Below are positions 33,364-44,800 of a DNA stretch of 64,000 bases, piece after piece. The DNA is taken from assembly GCA_028023455.1 (NCBI GenBank), contig JAQFVV010012394.1, forward strand, positions 31,276,885 through 31,340,884. The letters are read 5' to 3'. The notes under the pieces were generated by a model, which had not been told where the DNA came from, searched no databases, and saw only the letters and a list, made by a program, of their open reading frames with translations. Each line of letters begins with the position of its first letter. Within the stretch, counting starts at the first letter, position 1. This DNA is from Epiperipatus broadwayi (Eukaryota; Onychophora; Udeonychophora; Euonychophora; Peripatidae). The position numbers and the translations under genes were made by a program.

Positions 33364-35430
33364 TGAAATGATTCCCACCTTGGTAGTGTACATTTACATT
33401 TTTAAAATTTTTAATTTGACTGAATTCAAACCTTTATCTTTATCAAACCCACTTTTCTACAGTTATTCTTTCTTTCTGATGGTGAATTTTTACAGTGACA
33501 CATGTATTACTGATGACCCTTTCCATTCATAATTTTCCCGTAAAAATCGAGTCATTCACCCCTTATACGAAGTTTTCCCAAACTTTGGGTCATTCAAAGG
33601 GGTAAGTGAAGCAACCGACAGCAGAACACATGCATATCAGGTAATGAAATTGAACCCTCCCAACTTTAACTTAACTTTTTAATTAGATCTCTACGTTTAT
33701 GGACGTGTATTTTTTTTGTTCGTTGCCAAGCGCCAATCTCATTATTCAACAAGAATCATAGGGTCTATCAAATATTTATTTGATTCAGCCATTTAATGAG
33801 TTGCCCGCCTTAATGCTCAGGGTGTGGTAGCACCTTGCGCCAGAGAAGAAACAAAGGGGAACAAAGTTTTAAATCAATTCCTTCTATAGCTTTCTACTTT
33901 CTTTTATTCCTATTAAAGTTTAAACTAAACCTTTTTCAATCCTCATATACCTTTCTGTCTAATCTGTCTCACTTTAAATTATCATTAAATTCACACCAGC
34001 ACGCACGTGTATAAGATTTTGGAAATATTAAATTCTCTAACGTGTATTGCACTAAATCAATAATTTAATTACAGATCTACTAATACTTATTCAAAAAACA
34101 TAATCGATAAATGGCACACATATACATATAATAAATATTTTTAATGAATTATTATTAAGGAGAAAACAAAAGAAAAAAAATTTAATAATACAGGTATATT
34201 ACGAAATATTCTCACAATTAGGTTGGATTAACTTTAAAAAAAAATTTAAAATGGCATAATAAGTGTATATTTACCGGTATAATATAATTTGACTAACTTG
34301 CATATATGTTTCCGAGTGCACTCGCAAAACAATTCCAGGAATCCTGCCTAGGCAAATATGGTGTCCATCGCTTCCACTTAACATTTCATTCCTTTAGTCC
34401 CTCTAAAGTGGTGTCTTCAATCTACTGTTCCTTCTTCTTTTGGCTTAATTCCGGAATGGCAGATGATCTACACTGGATTCAAATAGCTTCAGTTATGAAG
34501 GGCAATTGGAGATGTTAACTGTGGTATATTTTTATGTGGCATATGTAAAATGGCTGGAGTACGAACACCGACCAGGCACGATGGTGATTTTACCCCATGC
34601 GATTCATGAGGTCACTTATATATATATATAGTTTAATTCGCACAATTTACTTCTCCCACTTTCTACTTTTCAGCTAATGTAACAGCTTCTCCTAATAAAT
34701 TTTCTTCAATAAAAATTTAGAATATCTGCACTTCTTACACGCCAGACTAGCAAAGCTCAACTGTCCGTTTTTTCAAATTAATTAATCAATCCCAGTTGCC
34801 TTTCTCATTATTGCTGGTATTCCTTTGTTTCAAAAATAGATTTTCTTATAAAAATGTTACCAAAAGGAAAACCACTTAGCGATCTTGACTTTAACTTATC
34901 TAATTCTTTTTTTAAATTCCTAAACTTTTAATTACAAATCCTTTTGTCGACTTTAACCAAACAAAAGAGATCGAAAATAGTTCAATAACTAATGGCATTT
35001 CATGTTCATTTTTCTTAATCAAAATTATTTCTGAAAAATCCATTTAATTAAAACAAACACACAAAAAAAATATATCCATTCAAGCAGTTGAATTTTGCTT
35101 TCTTTATTTTTCTTTCTTTTTATTGAACAATGAGATCCATTTGGCCAATTTATTCAGGCAGTTTATATTCACAAAAGAAACTTTTCTTTTACCTGCTTTA
35201 AAATCTTCTAAATTTTTACTTTCTTGTTCTCAACAATAACATTTACCTACATATATGTATGCCACTCATAAAATATGCCCACACCCCTCATTCCAGAAAA
35301 TACATGTGCACTTGATCTGTGCGACTTTTGCAAATAACTATATAATACTAATAATATATAAATAAAAAAAATTATCTACAAACTACATTTTCGTTCCTTT
35401 TGTAACAGGGTTTGAACCCAGTTCCTGTTA
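33364..35430. other. 2.07-kb block of different composition between exact direct repeats
   Basis: The plus strand here is visibly richer in C and pyrimidine runs, and parts (33530-33860, 34300-34620) are richer in CpG than the flanks. A 70-codon ORF at 34306-34518 has no recognised motif. The block ends in TGTAACAGG...CCTGTTACA (35400-35431), an inverted pair around a TGGGTTCAAACCC-like T-arm sequence. It could be an inserted element, a duplication by-product or a mis-join. No convincing transposon protein was recognised. Confidence 0.6.
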
Positions 35431-35561
35431 CAATAGTTTTCAGTAAAAAAGTAGTCATATGAATATGTCCATATATGTAAATGTATCCATATGTGCAAAT
35501 GTGCACAAATTGCAAAATGCAGTTAGTAAAATACATTTGTTTTTTCAAAGTTATAATATAT
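35431..35561 (+). repeat. Exact 131-bp direct repeat, right copy
   Basis: Identical to 33233-33363. The distance between copies is 2198 bases. Confidence 0.92.
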
Positions 35562-37399
35562 CAATATTATTATTAAATAAATATTTGAAAACAAATTATC
35601 ACCTAATCTAATATTTATTTTGTTAGGAAAGAGAATTATTCTTAAACTGGTAACATCTCTTTATATATTGAATAAAAAGTAAAATATCAGGATGATTTGC
35701 TTTTTACACAATAAATTGCTAATCATACAATTGATACATTGTATAGTATACAATTTTAATTATAATTTAATATAGAATAATTTAAAATGAATAAAAAAAT
35801 CCTAATTTAAAACTTATACAGTAAAATTTACTATTATAAAAAAATTAATTTTTTAAAACTTTTATGTTAATAATTATATTTTCTCATTTTCATTGGATTA
35901 ATATCTAATGTATAATTTTTATTACTATAAGAATTAATGTTATTGTGAAATGTGTCTTCAACCAAATGCACAACTTGCAAATAAATATAAAATTAAAAAA
36001 AAAACAAATATTTAATAATTTTACAAAAATTAATAAACATAAGCAAATGCAATATATATTATTTGGGGAGATTTTACAATACAAAGCCAAGACTATGCTG
36101 TTCAAGTTATTTTATTTCTGCATGTATTGACTATACTCTCTCTATTATGATCTTTTGATACAGTTTTTGACCTCTAAGTTCTTTGGTTAGACTTAGAATC
36201 TTACAATTAGCAACCATAAAAATTACCCAAAACATTTTTAAATTAAAGTGTACACTCTTTAGATCTTTTATCATTGTGATAAATTATGATCACATGCAGG
36301 ACCAGTGATAGGTTTTTAGGAAATGAAGTAAGGGTTAAGATATGTTAATAACATGCCTGAATTGCTGCAAACTTTGAACAATAAGTAGACATAGCTTGTG
36401 TTTCCTATGTGATTTAATATATATATATATATTTAATGATAAATACTAATTACAATCCACTATGCAATATATATTAAAAATTTAATCAGATTTTTGTCAT
36501 ATTGTTTAAGACAAGTTTCATTATGATGTAATAAAGTAAATAAATTCCTATTGTTTTTAGTTTATTATCGTAGATTTTAAAAAAATTTCAAGTTATATAT
36601 GCAGAGGTATAAATATTGGGATTTTATTTTGCAATATTGGTTTTTAATGTATAATTTCATGGATTATATCTCAAATTTAGCTAGAAAAGTCTCTAAACAT
36701 TACATAATTTATATTTTTAAAGTAGAATATTTTAATTAATATATATATACATAGCAATAAAATACAAAAAAAATCAAAAAATTTTCAACATAGCTATGAT
36801 TTCTTCTATAAAACAAATACTTTTATTAAATAAAAACTATTAACCAAAATATACATATAAATACACACACATACATATGTATATAACTAGCTACAATTCA
36901 AACCAAATGTCAATTATTTCTAATATTGAAAAAAGTTTTCATTAAATTGATGGCTTCAGATTTGACCTGTCTTTTGAATTTATTATGTTTATTTAAAAAA
37001 CCTTTGCAATGTCTAATAATATTTTATGACTCCTGTTATGGTCATGAATGTATAAAATAAAATTATGTACTTATTTTTAGCTTATATATTTTAACTTTAC
37101 CTAAAGATCTAATATATTCTCATTTATATGAATCTTAAGTTAGTTTCCATAGAATTTTATAAACTATTCGTGGAATGTTTTTATGGTCTATATACTTTAG
37201 AATTATCTAACAATACATTGAAACCATGACTTTTCTTTCAAACAATCTTCACCCCCTCCCCCATAACAATGACTATTTTTATTAATTTATGAATTGATCA
37301 TTTAAAAATAAAGAAATAAATCCTGTTTTCATATTACTGTCACCAAGAACTCAGACCAATATAATAATTTTTAAAGACAGTCACAACTTTGATTTTTAC
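35562..37399. other. Intron DNA, AT-rich, nothing recognised
   Basis: The two opposed ORFs near 35905-36130 are shadows of each other without motifs. Confidence 0.5.
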
Positions 37400-37588
37400 A
37401 GAAATAATAAACACCTCCATACTTCCCCATTCTTTTTAAATTCATATAAATAAAGATACAATAAAAGACAATTGACCCCCAAGATGCATTTCGTGCTGAA
37501 CCAGCACTCATCATTTGGCCCAGGTCACTATCTCTCATATATATCTTTATTATATGCAAAGTATTTATCTACAATAAATTGTTACTTT
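37400..37588 (-). repeat. Hammerhead-bearing repeat, copy 1
   Basis: A 189-base repeat, nearly identical to 37805-37993 and exactly 405 bases apart. The plus strand reads 'cctccatacttccccattc' and 'gatgcatttcgtgctgaacc'. It resembles the terminal repeat of a Penelope-like element; no Penelope coding sequence lies between the copies. Confidence 0.85.
37474..37526 (-). ncRNA. Hammerhead ribozyme, core mutated (C3 to A)
   Basis: Same fold as 37879-37931, with perfect outer stem I pairing (GACC with GGTC) and CCAA with TTGG. The core reads ATGATGA instead of CTGATGA (changed base at 37514). C3 is an invariant core base, so this copy should not cleave. Confidence 0.7.
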
Positions 37589-37804
37589 TTCATTTACCAT
37601 TGTCAAACTTCCTCCACTAACAACTTTGACGCCATCCATTTCTGATAAATATACTAATGATTATTAATCATTTTCGAAACTAGAGATTATCTCTAGCACA
37701 GATATAAACTTTAAACCTCAGTTAAAGATTAATATATCTGATTTTTTTAATTTTACACACACGGAGTTATTCACATTTCTCTGTCCCGTATGTAATATCT
37801 TTAT
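37589..37804. other. Spacer between the two hammerhead repeats
   Basis: 216 bases with no recognised gene and no match to the DNA before copy 1, so the pair is not a simple tandem of 405-base units. Confidence 0.6.
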
Positions 37805-37993
37805 AGAAATAATAAACACCTCCATACTTCCCCATTCTTTTTAAATTCATATAAATAAAGATATAATAAAAGACAAATGACCCCCAAGATGCATTTCGTG
37901 CTGAACCAGCACTCATCAGTTGGCCCAGATCACTATCTCTCATATATATCTTTATTATATGCAAAGTATTTATCTAGAGTAAATTGTTACTTT
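37805..37993 (-). repeat. Hammerhead-bearing repeat, copy 2
   Basis: Nearly identical to 37400-37588, with only scattered substitutions. Confidence 0.85.
37879..37931 (-). ncRNA. Hammerhead ribozyme, type I with minimal stem III, intact core
   Basis: Minus strand in order: GATC (37931-37928) and CCAA (37923-37920) as the 5' side of stem I; CTGATGA core (37919-37913); stem II GTGCT/AGCAC with GGTTC loop (37912-37898); GAA (37897-37895); tiny stem III from the palindrome ATGCAT (37894-37889); C as cleavage-site base (37888); then TTGG (37887-37884) and GGTC (37882-37879), which pair back to CCAA and GATC. Every core position fits. The layout is that of the type I hammerheads reported in Penelope-like retroelements. 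The predicted cut is between 37888 and 37887. Confidence 0.8.
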
Positions 37994-38306
37994 GATTTTA
38001 TGAATGTTGTTGATAATAATGAAAAAAAAGCCTTTATCTTTAAAATTGTCAATTTAATTTTGATTAATAAAATGTCATTTGTTTGGAGATATGAGAATTT
38101 TTTTTAAAAAAAGATAATGCTTTGAAATCATTATTACATAGTTGTAATCAATGTATAAATAGTAAAAGTATTCCAGAAATAGTTTATTAAATTCCATGCA
38201 GCTGTATTAAAATCAAGATAGAAAGAAAGAATTAGATTTTTTAAAAATAGAGTTAAAAATAGATACTTTAGTTTAGTCTTATATATTCACGAATAGAATA
38301 CTGCTA

Positions 38307-38760
38307 TTAAAACAGGCAAAACTCTCCATACTGTAGTGGCACTCAGTGCAAGACAGAATAATCAATGGATGCCAGAAGGCTTGTGCATAAAATCCCTATC
38401 TAGTGCCTATTCATCCAGTATCCACAGACTAGTTTCTGGCTTGTGTCTATCGTCAGTGAGGAGCCTTGGATCTGAGAGCACTGCACCTAGATCTTAGGAT
38501 TTAATGCAAACCTCCAGCAGCCACCTTTTATCTTTACTTAACTACAAAACCACGAGAATAAAATTGAAAATATAATAATATTTTCAATCCAAGGTCATTA
38601 GCTATAGTCATATAGGTCTGAAGTCAGTTCAGTACCCATACATTTTGGCATCACTGATTCTTTAATAACCATAGCCATCACTATCCTATTAGATAGGATT
38701 TGTATTAAACCACTAAACATCACATCATTATTACTGTATGGAGAACTTTTCCTGTTTTAA
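38307..38760 (+). mobile_element. 454-bp non-autonomous TIR element (MITE-like), TA target duplication
   Basis: It begins TTAAAACAGG and ends CCTGTTTTAA. The inverted ends extend to about 29 bases with four mismatches, through the shared CTCCATAC segment. TA lies on both sides (38305-38306, 38761-38762), as for Tc1/mariner-type insertions, although the palindromic end makes this ambiguous. It is internally homologous to 5802-6807 and 23580-23945. No ORF is present, so a transposase would have to act in trans. Confidence 0.8.
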
Positions 38761-40119
38761 TAACAGTTATGATAAAGCATAAGAAATAGTGATAATGTGA
38801 TGTTTAATGGTCATAAAATATATTTGATAGTGCAAACATTGTCTTATATGAATGCTACAAAACCCCTCAAAATTGTCAGAGACTCTTTTAATTAATCCTT
38901 TCAAATTATGATATTTCTATTATTATATTTAATTGAAGTTTTTTGGAATGCCCAATCTTTAACTTCTGAACCAAATCTTTATTTTATACGTAAATTCAAT
39001 ACATTGTTTGTAAATAAATCCAAGTAATACCCTATATATCTGTAGCTCATAAAATTATTTGTTTTTTCATATATGCAAAATTGTTTAAAGCCCTAATTAC
39101 AAGCACATATTTTAAACAGTGTTTTTCCTTAATAATTATTCATACACAATTTATTCCTTATTTTTATTTTTATAAAAATATTATTGTAATCATGTAATTA
39201 TAATTCATTTTAAATTATTTTTTCTTCTCGTAATAATTCAGTTTTATATTTATTTTTAAACTTTATTTCCATAATCATGCAATAAATTCACTATTTTATA
39301 TTAAACATATTTTCAATACATCTAAAATGATTTTAATGTTTAATAAGATTAAACTGTTAAATTTTAACAAAATTAATTTGCAATTAAAATTTGATAAAGA
39401 ATTAAATCATGCATTTTAATGATAAAAAAGTATTGAATTATGCATGAACAAGTTGTGTTTATTACCTATATTGATTAGTTAATGCATTACTTTACCATGT
39501 TTATTAAGACCAAAGTTTGACTAATTTTACATGTAATTAATGATTTCATATACAATATCAAATCATTCCCCACATAAAATCCAACAGCAACCTAGTTAAT
39601 TATTACCTCTTCAATAGCTTGAGTATATTCATCTTAAGTAATGTGGATTACTGAGATGAAAATTCATGATCTTATTGTAAAAAAGTGTGATTCTAATCAA
39701 ATATTGACATTGAAAAAAAAAGAAAAGTATTCTACCAACAATAAAAATTTAAAAAAATTTAAGAACCATTTTTATTCATATAATTAAAAAATAAAAAGTA
39801 ATTTTTGTTCACTTTCCAATGTTTTTTTTTTTTTTTTTGTTATTTTCTTATCAAAATAAAAACATATGTTTTCATTTTCAAATACAGTCTACGAATTGCT
39901 ATATCCATTTATTTTTATAATACAAAGTATACTATCAAAGTGGAAGAAAATCTACTTTTTATTTTTTAATGTACGTATTTTTAAATTCATTTATATAAAT
40001 AAAAGAATTTCCTTAATTTTTTTTATATATTTTATTTTCTACATGTTAGTTTTGGGAAAAAAAGTTTTGAATGCTATTTAATATCACTGGATCACATGTC
40101 TTCAAACAGAATGAGAGAG
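38761..40119. other. Intron DNA, AT-rich, nothing else recognised
   Basis: Near 38793-38811 the inverted form of the family's 'ccattaaacatcaca' segment appears just outside the TIR element, perhaps a remnant of a second copy. A T-run lies at 39822-39838. Confidence 0.45.
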
Positions 40120-40322
40120 GGAGGATTTAGATACAAAGGCCATACAGTGAACAAAGATGATGTTGTGGAAATGGGATAGACCAGGATAGAAAAGAATATG
40201 GGGAAAATTAGATTGGAAAATGGAAAGAAAAGCTAAGGTGTCGAATAGGTTTTTCATGGACATATTGGCTGAGAGATTCCTGACTTCGATAAAGGAGAAG
40301 CCATAGCGCATCGCATCACACC
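40120..40322. repeat. Dispersed 200-bp repeat, copy 2
   Basis: Same orientation and same sequence series as 13800-14000. The minus-strand ORF over it (40311-40102) reflects base composition rather than a conserved protein, because copy 1 does not keep it open. Confidence 0.75.
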
Positions 40323-40741
40323 AACATCACATCCATATAGAAAATAAAAATTTAATTTTTTTTTTTTTGCTATTTTTTGCTAAAATCATTTGCAAAGTCT
40401 AAAAAAATGTATTATCACTGAAAATATGTATATATTTAAAGTTTCACTAAATCAGAAATTGGGAAATAGAGGAAAATTGATTTACAAGATGTGAGCCCGA
40501 CAGAAAGGCAAAATAAAACTGAGTTAAATACATGCATGTAAAAAACAATTTATTTTACCGTTTTTAAATTTAAGCAAAACATATACAAATAATAATCGAA
40601 TTAATAAAACATTAAGTTAAATGACAATATTTTTATTCAAATGGTTTAAACCATAAATAAAAAGTAAAGAGAAAATGTACATGTTTGATTTATTTTTTTG
40701 GCTAATCTCAATATTTTAATAACTATATAATTATGTCTTGA

Positions 40742-40850
40742 ATTGGTGGTCGAGAGGTCAGCGCGATTGCCTTGCACTAGCAGGCAGTGTAATAATCGTG
40801 ACTTAGATGAAGTTAACAACTACAAATATCTTGGTTAAGTGAATAACAAT
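40742..40850 (+). repeat. tRNA-Ser-like SINE head joined to an RTE fragment
   Basis: GTGGTCGAGAGGTCAGCGC (40747-40765) is a strong A-box context of tRNA-Ser type and is followed by an anticodon-arm-like segment. A clear B box is not conserved. At 40806-40850 the sequence switches to the RTE coding segment for E-V-N-N-Y-K-Y-L-G, also seen at 49490. This is either a chance juxtaposition or a SINE that borrowed RTE sequence. Confidence 0.55.
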
Positions 40851-41559
40851 ATATATTTTAAAGTTTGGGACGATAACCCTTTACTTGTAATTATATTATG
40901 CTCGACTGTTTCTGTCATCTAGAATTAATTTTCTTTTTTTTTTTTTTTTACAAAAATTGAAATTTTATTTCAGCTTTTTAAATCTTTTCAATGTTAGTAT
41001 CAGAATAAAGATTACTGCATAACAGTGTTTTAAATGGTATTGTGCTTTTTTTCGTCTTCACATGCTGTTGGCCTGATCAAAATAACTCAGTTGATTAAAT
41101 TTAGGATATTTGTAATATATTTTAAAGTATGTAAGAAATAAAATATTCATTTTATTATTGATAATTATGTTTATTTGGGATTTTTTATAAGTTATAAGCT
41201 TTCTTGATGAAATCCGATTTCTAATCTTTATTCTTAATTAAATCAAATTATTTGTTTTATTTAATTAAATTCTTATAGATCTGGTTTGTTAATTATTTAC
41301 ATTCTTTATATAGTTTGCTATCAATGTGTATTGTTTTTCTAATATCATTATATTTATTATTTAGCACATGGATTTTTTAGACAACTTAACTGTAAATAAA
41401 ATATCATAAAGGAAGCTGGAGATATTCCAATCAAGAGATAGATCCACTAATGGCGTTATTAAGTTAATTTTACCACTATAGCCATATACGAGTTGGTTGG
41501 TATTCATTATGCAATTCATTGTTTATCTTTGTCCACAGATTATGGTTATAAATTCCATT
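40851..41559. other. Intron DNA, nothing recognised
   Basis: A T-run lies near 40933-40949. No gene is supported. Confidence 0.45.
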
Positions 41560-41815
41560 TGTAAAGCAAATAAGCACAGGTATCCTGGTTTGTTCTAAAT
41601 CTGTTATTGTGACTCCAATAATTGTCTAGGAAGATCAAATCCAAATCAATTTATTGTTTGATCTGGAAAAAGAAATTTGTTGGAATTTCATAAGAAGTTC
41701 ATTATTTTCATTATAATTTTTTTTATTGTAGATTCTTAGTTGAATATCCATAAAGGAAATCTTGATTTGAGACTAGTCTTAGGTGGTAAAACTATCTTGA
41801 GTTGGTGAAAAATCC
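41560..41815. repeat. Dispersed about 250-bp repeat, copy 2
   Basis: Diverged match to 28945-29165, same orientation. Confidence 0.65.
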
Positions 41816-44800
41816 ATTTTGCTAAATCAGTCATTTATATCTTTATTCAGATGAATTATTTACAGTTTTTTTTATATATCTTACCGTATTTTACTAGTCT
41901 TATTATTTTTAATAGGCGTAGAGAACTATGGTGAGGTATATTATCTGTTGCTAATCTTTATAAATTGATATAAATCATGTTTCTTTTCATATTTTAAAAT
42001 TTGTACTATAAATATTCATTTAGCAAAAAAAACTCTCAGCAGACATTTCCAACTTTTAATTTGGAATGTAGTCACAGATAGTTAATTACAATGACATAAC
42101 TTTATTTAATTTTTTTCTTATTACATATTCAGTAAACAGTATCCATATCTCATTTCCTACGTTTAAAAAATGTTTGCAACTCTTTTTATTTTATTGCATG
42201 TGATTTTTTTAAATCGATCTTATTTTTATATTAACAATTATAAATTTGCTTTGCTGTGTGTTTTTGCATAATACTAATGTGTATGTATGTATTTATTTTT
42301 GTAATTAGTTCTTGTAAAGTTGATAGCTATTATATTATATACAACTCCTGTATAAATCTCTTCTTTCTTGTTTAGAATCATTTATCTTTTGTAATTTGAT
42401 GTACTGATGTAGTTTAATAAATAAGTAAATAAATTATTTTTTATTTTGTCTTACAGCTTCATTACTTGTTTGTATGGTTGTTTGTGTAATTCTTTAACTA
42501 CTTTTTTTTAAAGAAAATTTTTATTCTATAGCTATATTGAATGTTACAAATACAAAAATGATATCAATTACATATCTATTTGAAGTAAAGTAGATCCAAC
42601 CTTCTGCCATGTTGCTCTTGTGATATAGCTTGGAGCAATTAGTTGGTCCTTTTTCATGATTTTCTCCATGACATTCTTAAATTTGGTCCCATGTGGGTCT
42701 CTCATTCCTTCAATTGTGACTTTACATCTGACACACCACAGGGCATAATTCACGAAAATTGTAATTCTCTAACTACTTTGTGATTAACTTTGTATTTGTT
42801 TATATTATATTTTAACTATGCTGCATAGTTTGTAAATGTTTCATTAATAAAGTTGTATGCATGTATATGTGTGCTGACTGATCGGTATAGACCGTGTTGA
42901 AGCACTTTAGAAATAATATGCAGAAAAAGAAAATTAGTCTACTGCAAGAACCAACATGCTAATTTACATTTCAGTAAAGTTTAACATTGTGCAAATTAAG
43001 AAAGTTAATAAAATGCCTGCAGAACTTCTAATGGTGCCGTAGAAGTAGTAATACAAGAAGGAATAGTCAGACACACTGAGTTGAAAGTAGATTAGTGAAA
43101 CGCTAAGCGTAGAGTGAAAACCAATTGTGCAGTTGGAGACAAATATTAGCAGTAGAAAGAGTTCCAGTCGTAATCGAATTTCAATAAATCAAAAGATATG
43201 TGTAAGCTATAAATGCTTACTTAAGAAAATGACTGATATCATTCGGAAGTCAAAAGAAAGGTAGATATTATGTGACCTTGTCAATAATTGTAAAGATATA
43301 TAATACTTATCTTCTGAGGTATGAACTGTTGTATGATCAAGATTGTTATTGTTGTCAACTAGCCAGTTGATTTACCAATTCTATCTATTAATATTATTGT
43401 TATTCAGAGTAAATAAACTTTTAAGATTATTTATTAAACTTGTATTGTTTGAATTATTAATTTATTTAAATAATTGTACTGCTGCCAGATTTTAGTCTGG
43501 TCCAGAACATATTAAACTATCCTTGTTTTTATTCCTTAGTCCTATTTATTTGTTGTTGCTTTATTTTATTTTTACTTTATGAATATGTTGACAGTCTTTT
43601 CTTGTTTTTTTTTTTATATAAATGTTAAATTTGTTTTAACATTTTCCTTTTCTGCTTTGTTTTTATCAATCGTTATTTTTTTTTCTTAGTTCTTTGCCTT
43701 ATTGTATTTTTTCTTTTTTTTTCCGTATTTTATTTTTATGAGAATGTTAGACGAATGCTCATATTAATCAATATTTCGAAATAGAATATTTTGATCTTAT
43801 ATTTTTGTAATGAGTCGTTACACAAAAAAATAACGGAAAATTATAGTTCAAATGAATTTAGAAACTCTTAAATTAGCTTAATTTAAACAATTAATTTGTT
43901 GTTTATAATATTTTTCACAAAAAACGTGACTAAGCAACCATTTTTTTTTCTTGGCAATAGTTTAAAGTTTTTTGCACTGACAGATTTGCGGAAAATCTTA
44001 TTCAGAGGAAGTATTACTCTTACTAATATTTATATAAAATATTTTAATGTTCATAGGCCTGACATAATTCTGTCTCCTCTAGTGCTTCAAATTCTTATGG
44101 ACACTATTATTCCTATCCTGTGTGGTTTAGTATAGTAGTAGAGTGACACAGTTTAGAGCGTATTGATTGATTCTAATTCAGAAACTGCTCCTATGCTATG
44201 AACTTTTCAATTATTTATTTTGTTTATCACTGTCATGTTTCATTTGAGAACTTTTTTATTGGTTATAATAATATTACTAAACATTTTAGATTTATTTTAG
44301 AATATATGTGCTGTTTTTTTCGTTTTACCATGTCTTCTAATGTATTACTGCTTTTGAATTTTGTGATCTAAAACGAATAATCCTTTTTAATTGCTTTTCA
44401 TCAGAATATCAGACTATGTTTTAAGCAATTTAATCTAAAGTTAATAATTTGCATCTCATCTGAGTAATTTATCTTTTTGATGTCTATCATTCATCTCTAA
44501 ATTGATTTATTTAAAAATTTTTACATCATTAATTATGAAAAAAGATTAGAGGAAAAAACGATTTGTATATTGTAAGATATTTCTAAAGTTAACTAAAGTG
44601 GATTATACTCCTAATAATAATGTTAATCATTGTTTAGATTATCCTTTTACAAATTCTTCAAGTGGTTGACATTTATTTTGTTCTCCCTGGCGGTAATTTT
44701 TGTAAATATTCAACATTTGATGTTAGTATTTAAGTTTTTATTGTATATTAGACTTCAATAAATTGAACTTGATTTGTTAAAAATATGTTCACAAACAAAT

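Noticed and set aside
33233-35561. LTR retrotransposon with 131-bp LTRs
   Set aside because: The repeats do not start TG and end CA, and no primer-binding site, polypurine tract, gag or pol was recognised.
42568-42753. 61-codon minus ORF as a host exon
   Set aside because: No recognised domain, no splice sites, ordinary composition.
43000-43510. Solo LTR or LTR-element remnant
   Set aside because: Only a general resemblance and a CCAGA...TCTGG near-palindrome; no matching second copy or target duplication was found.
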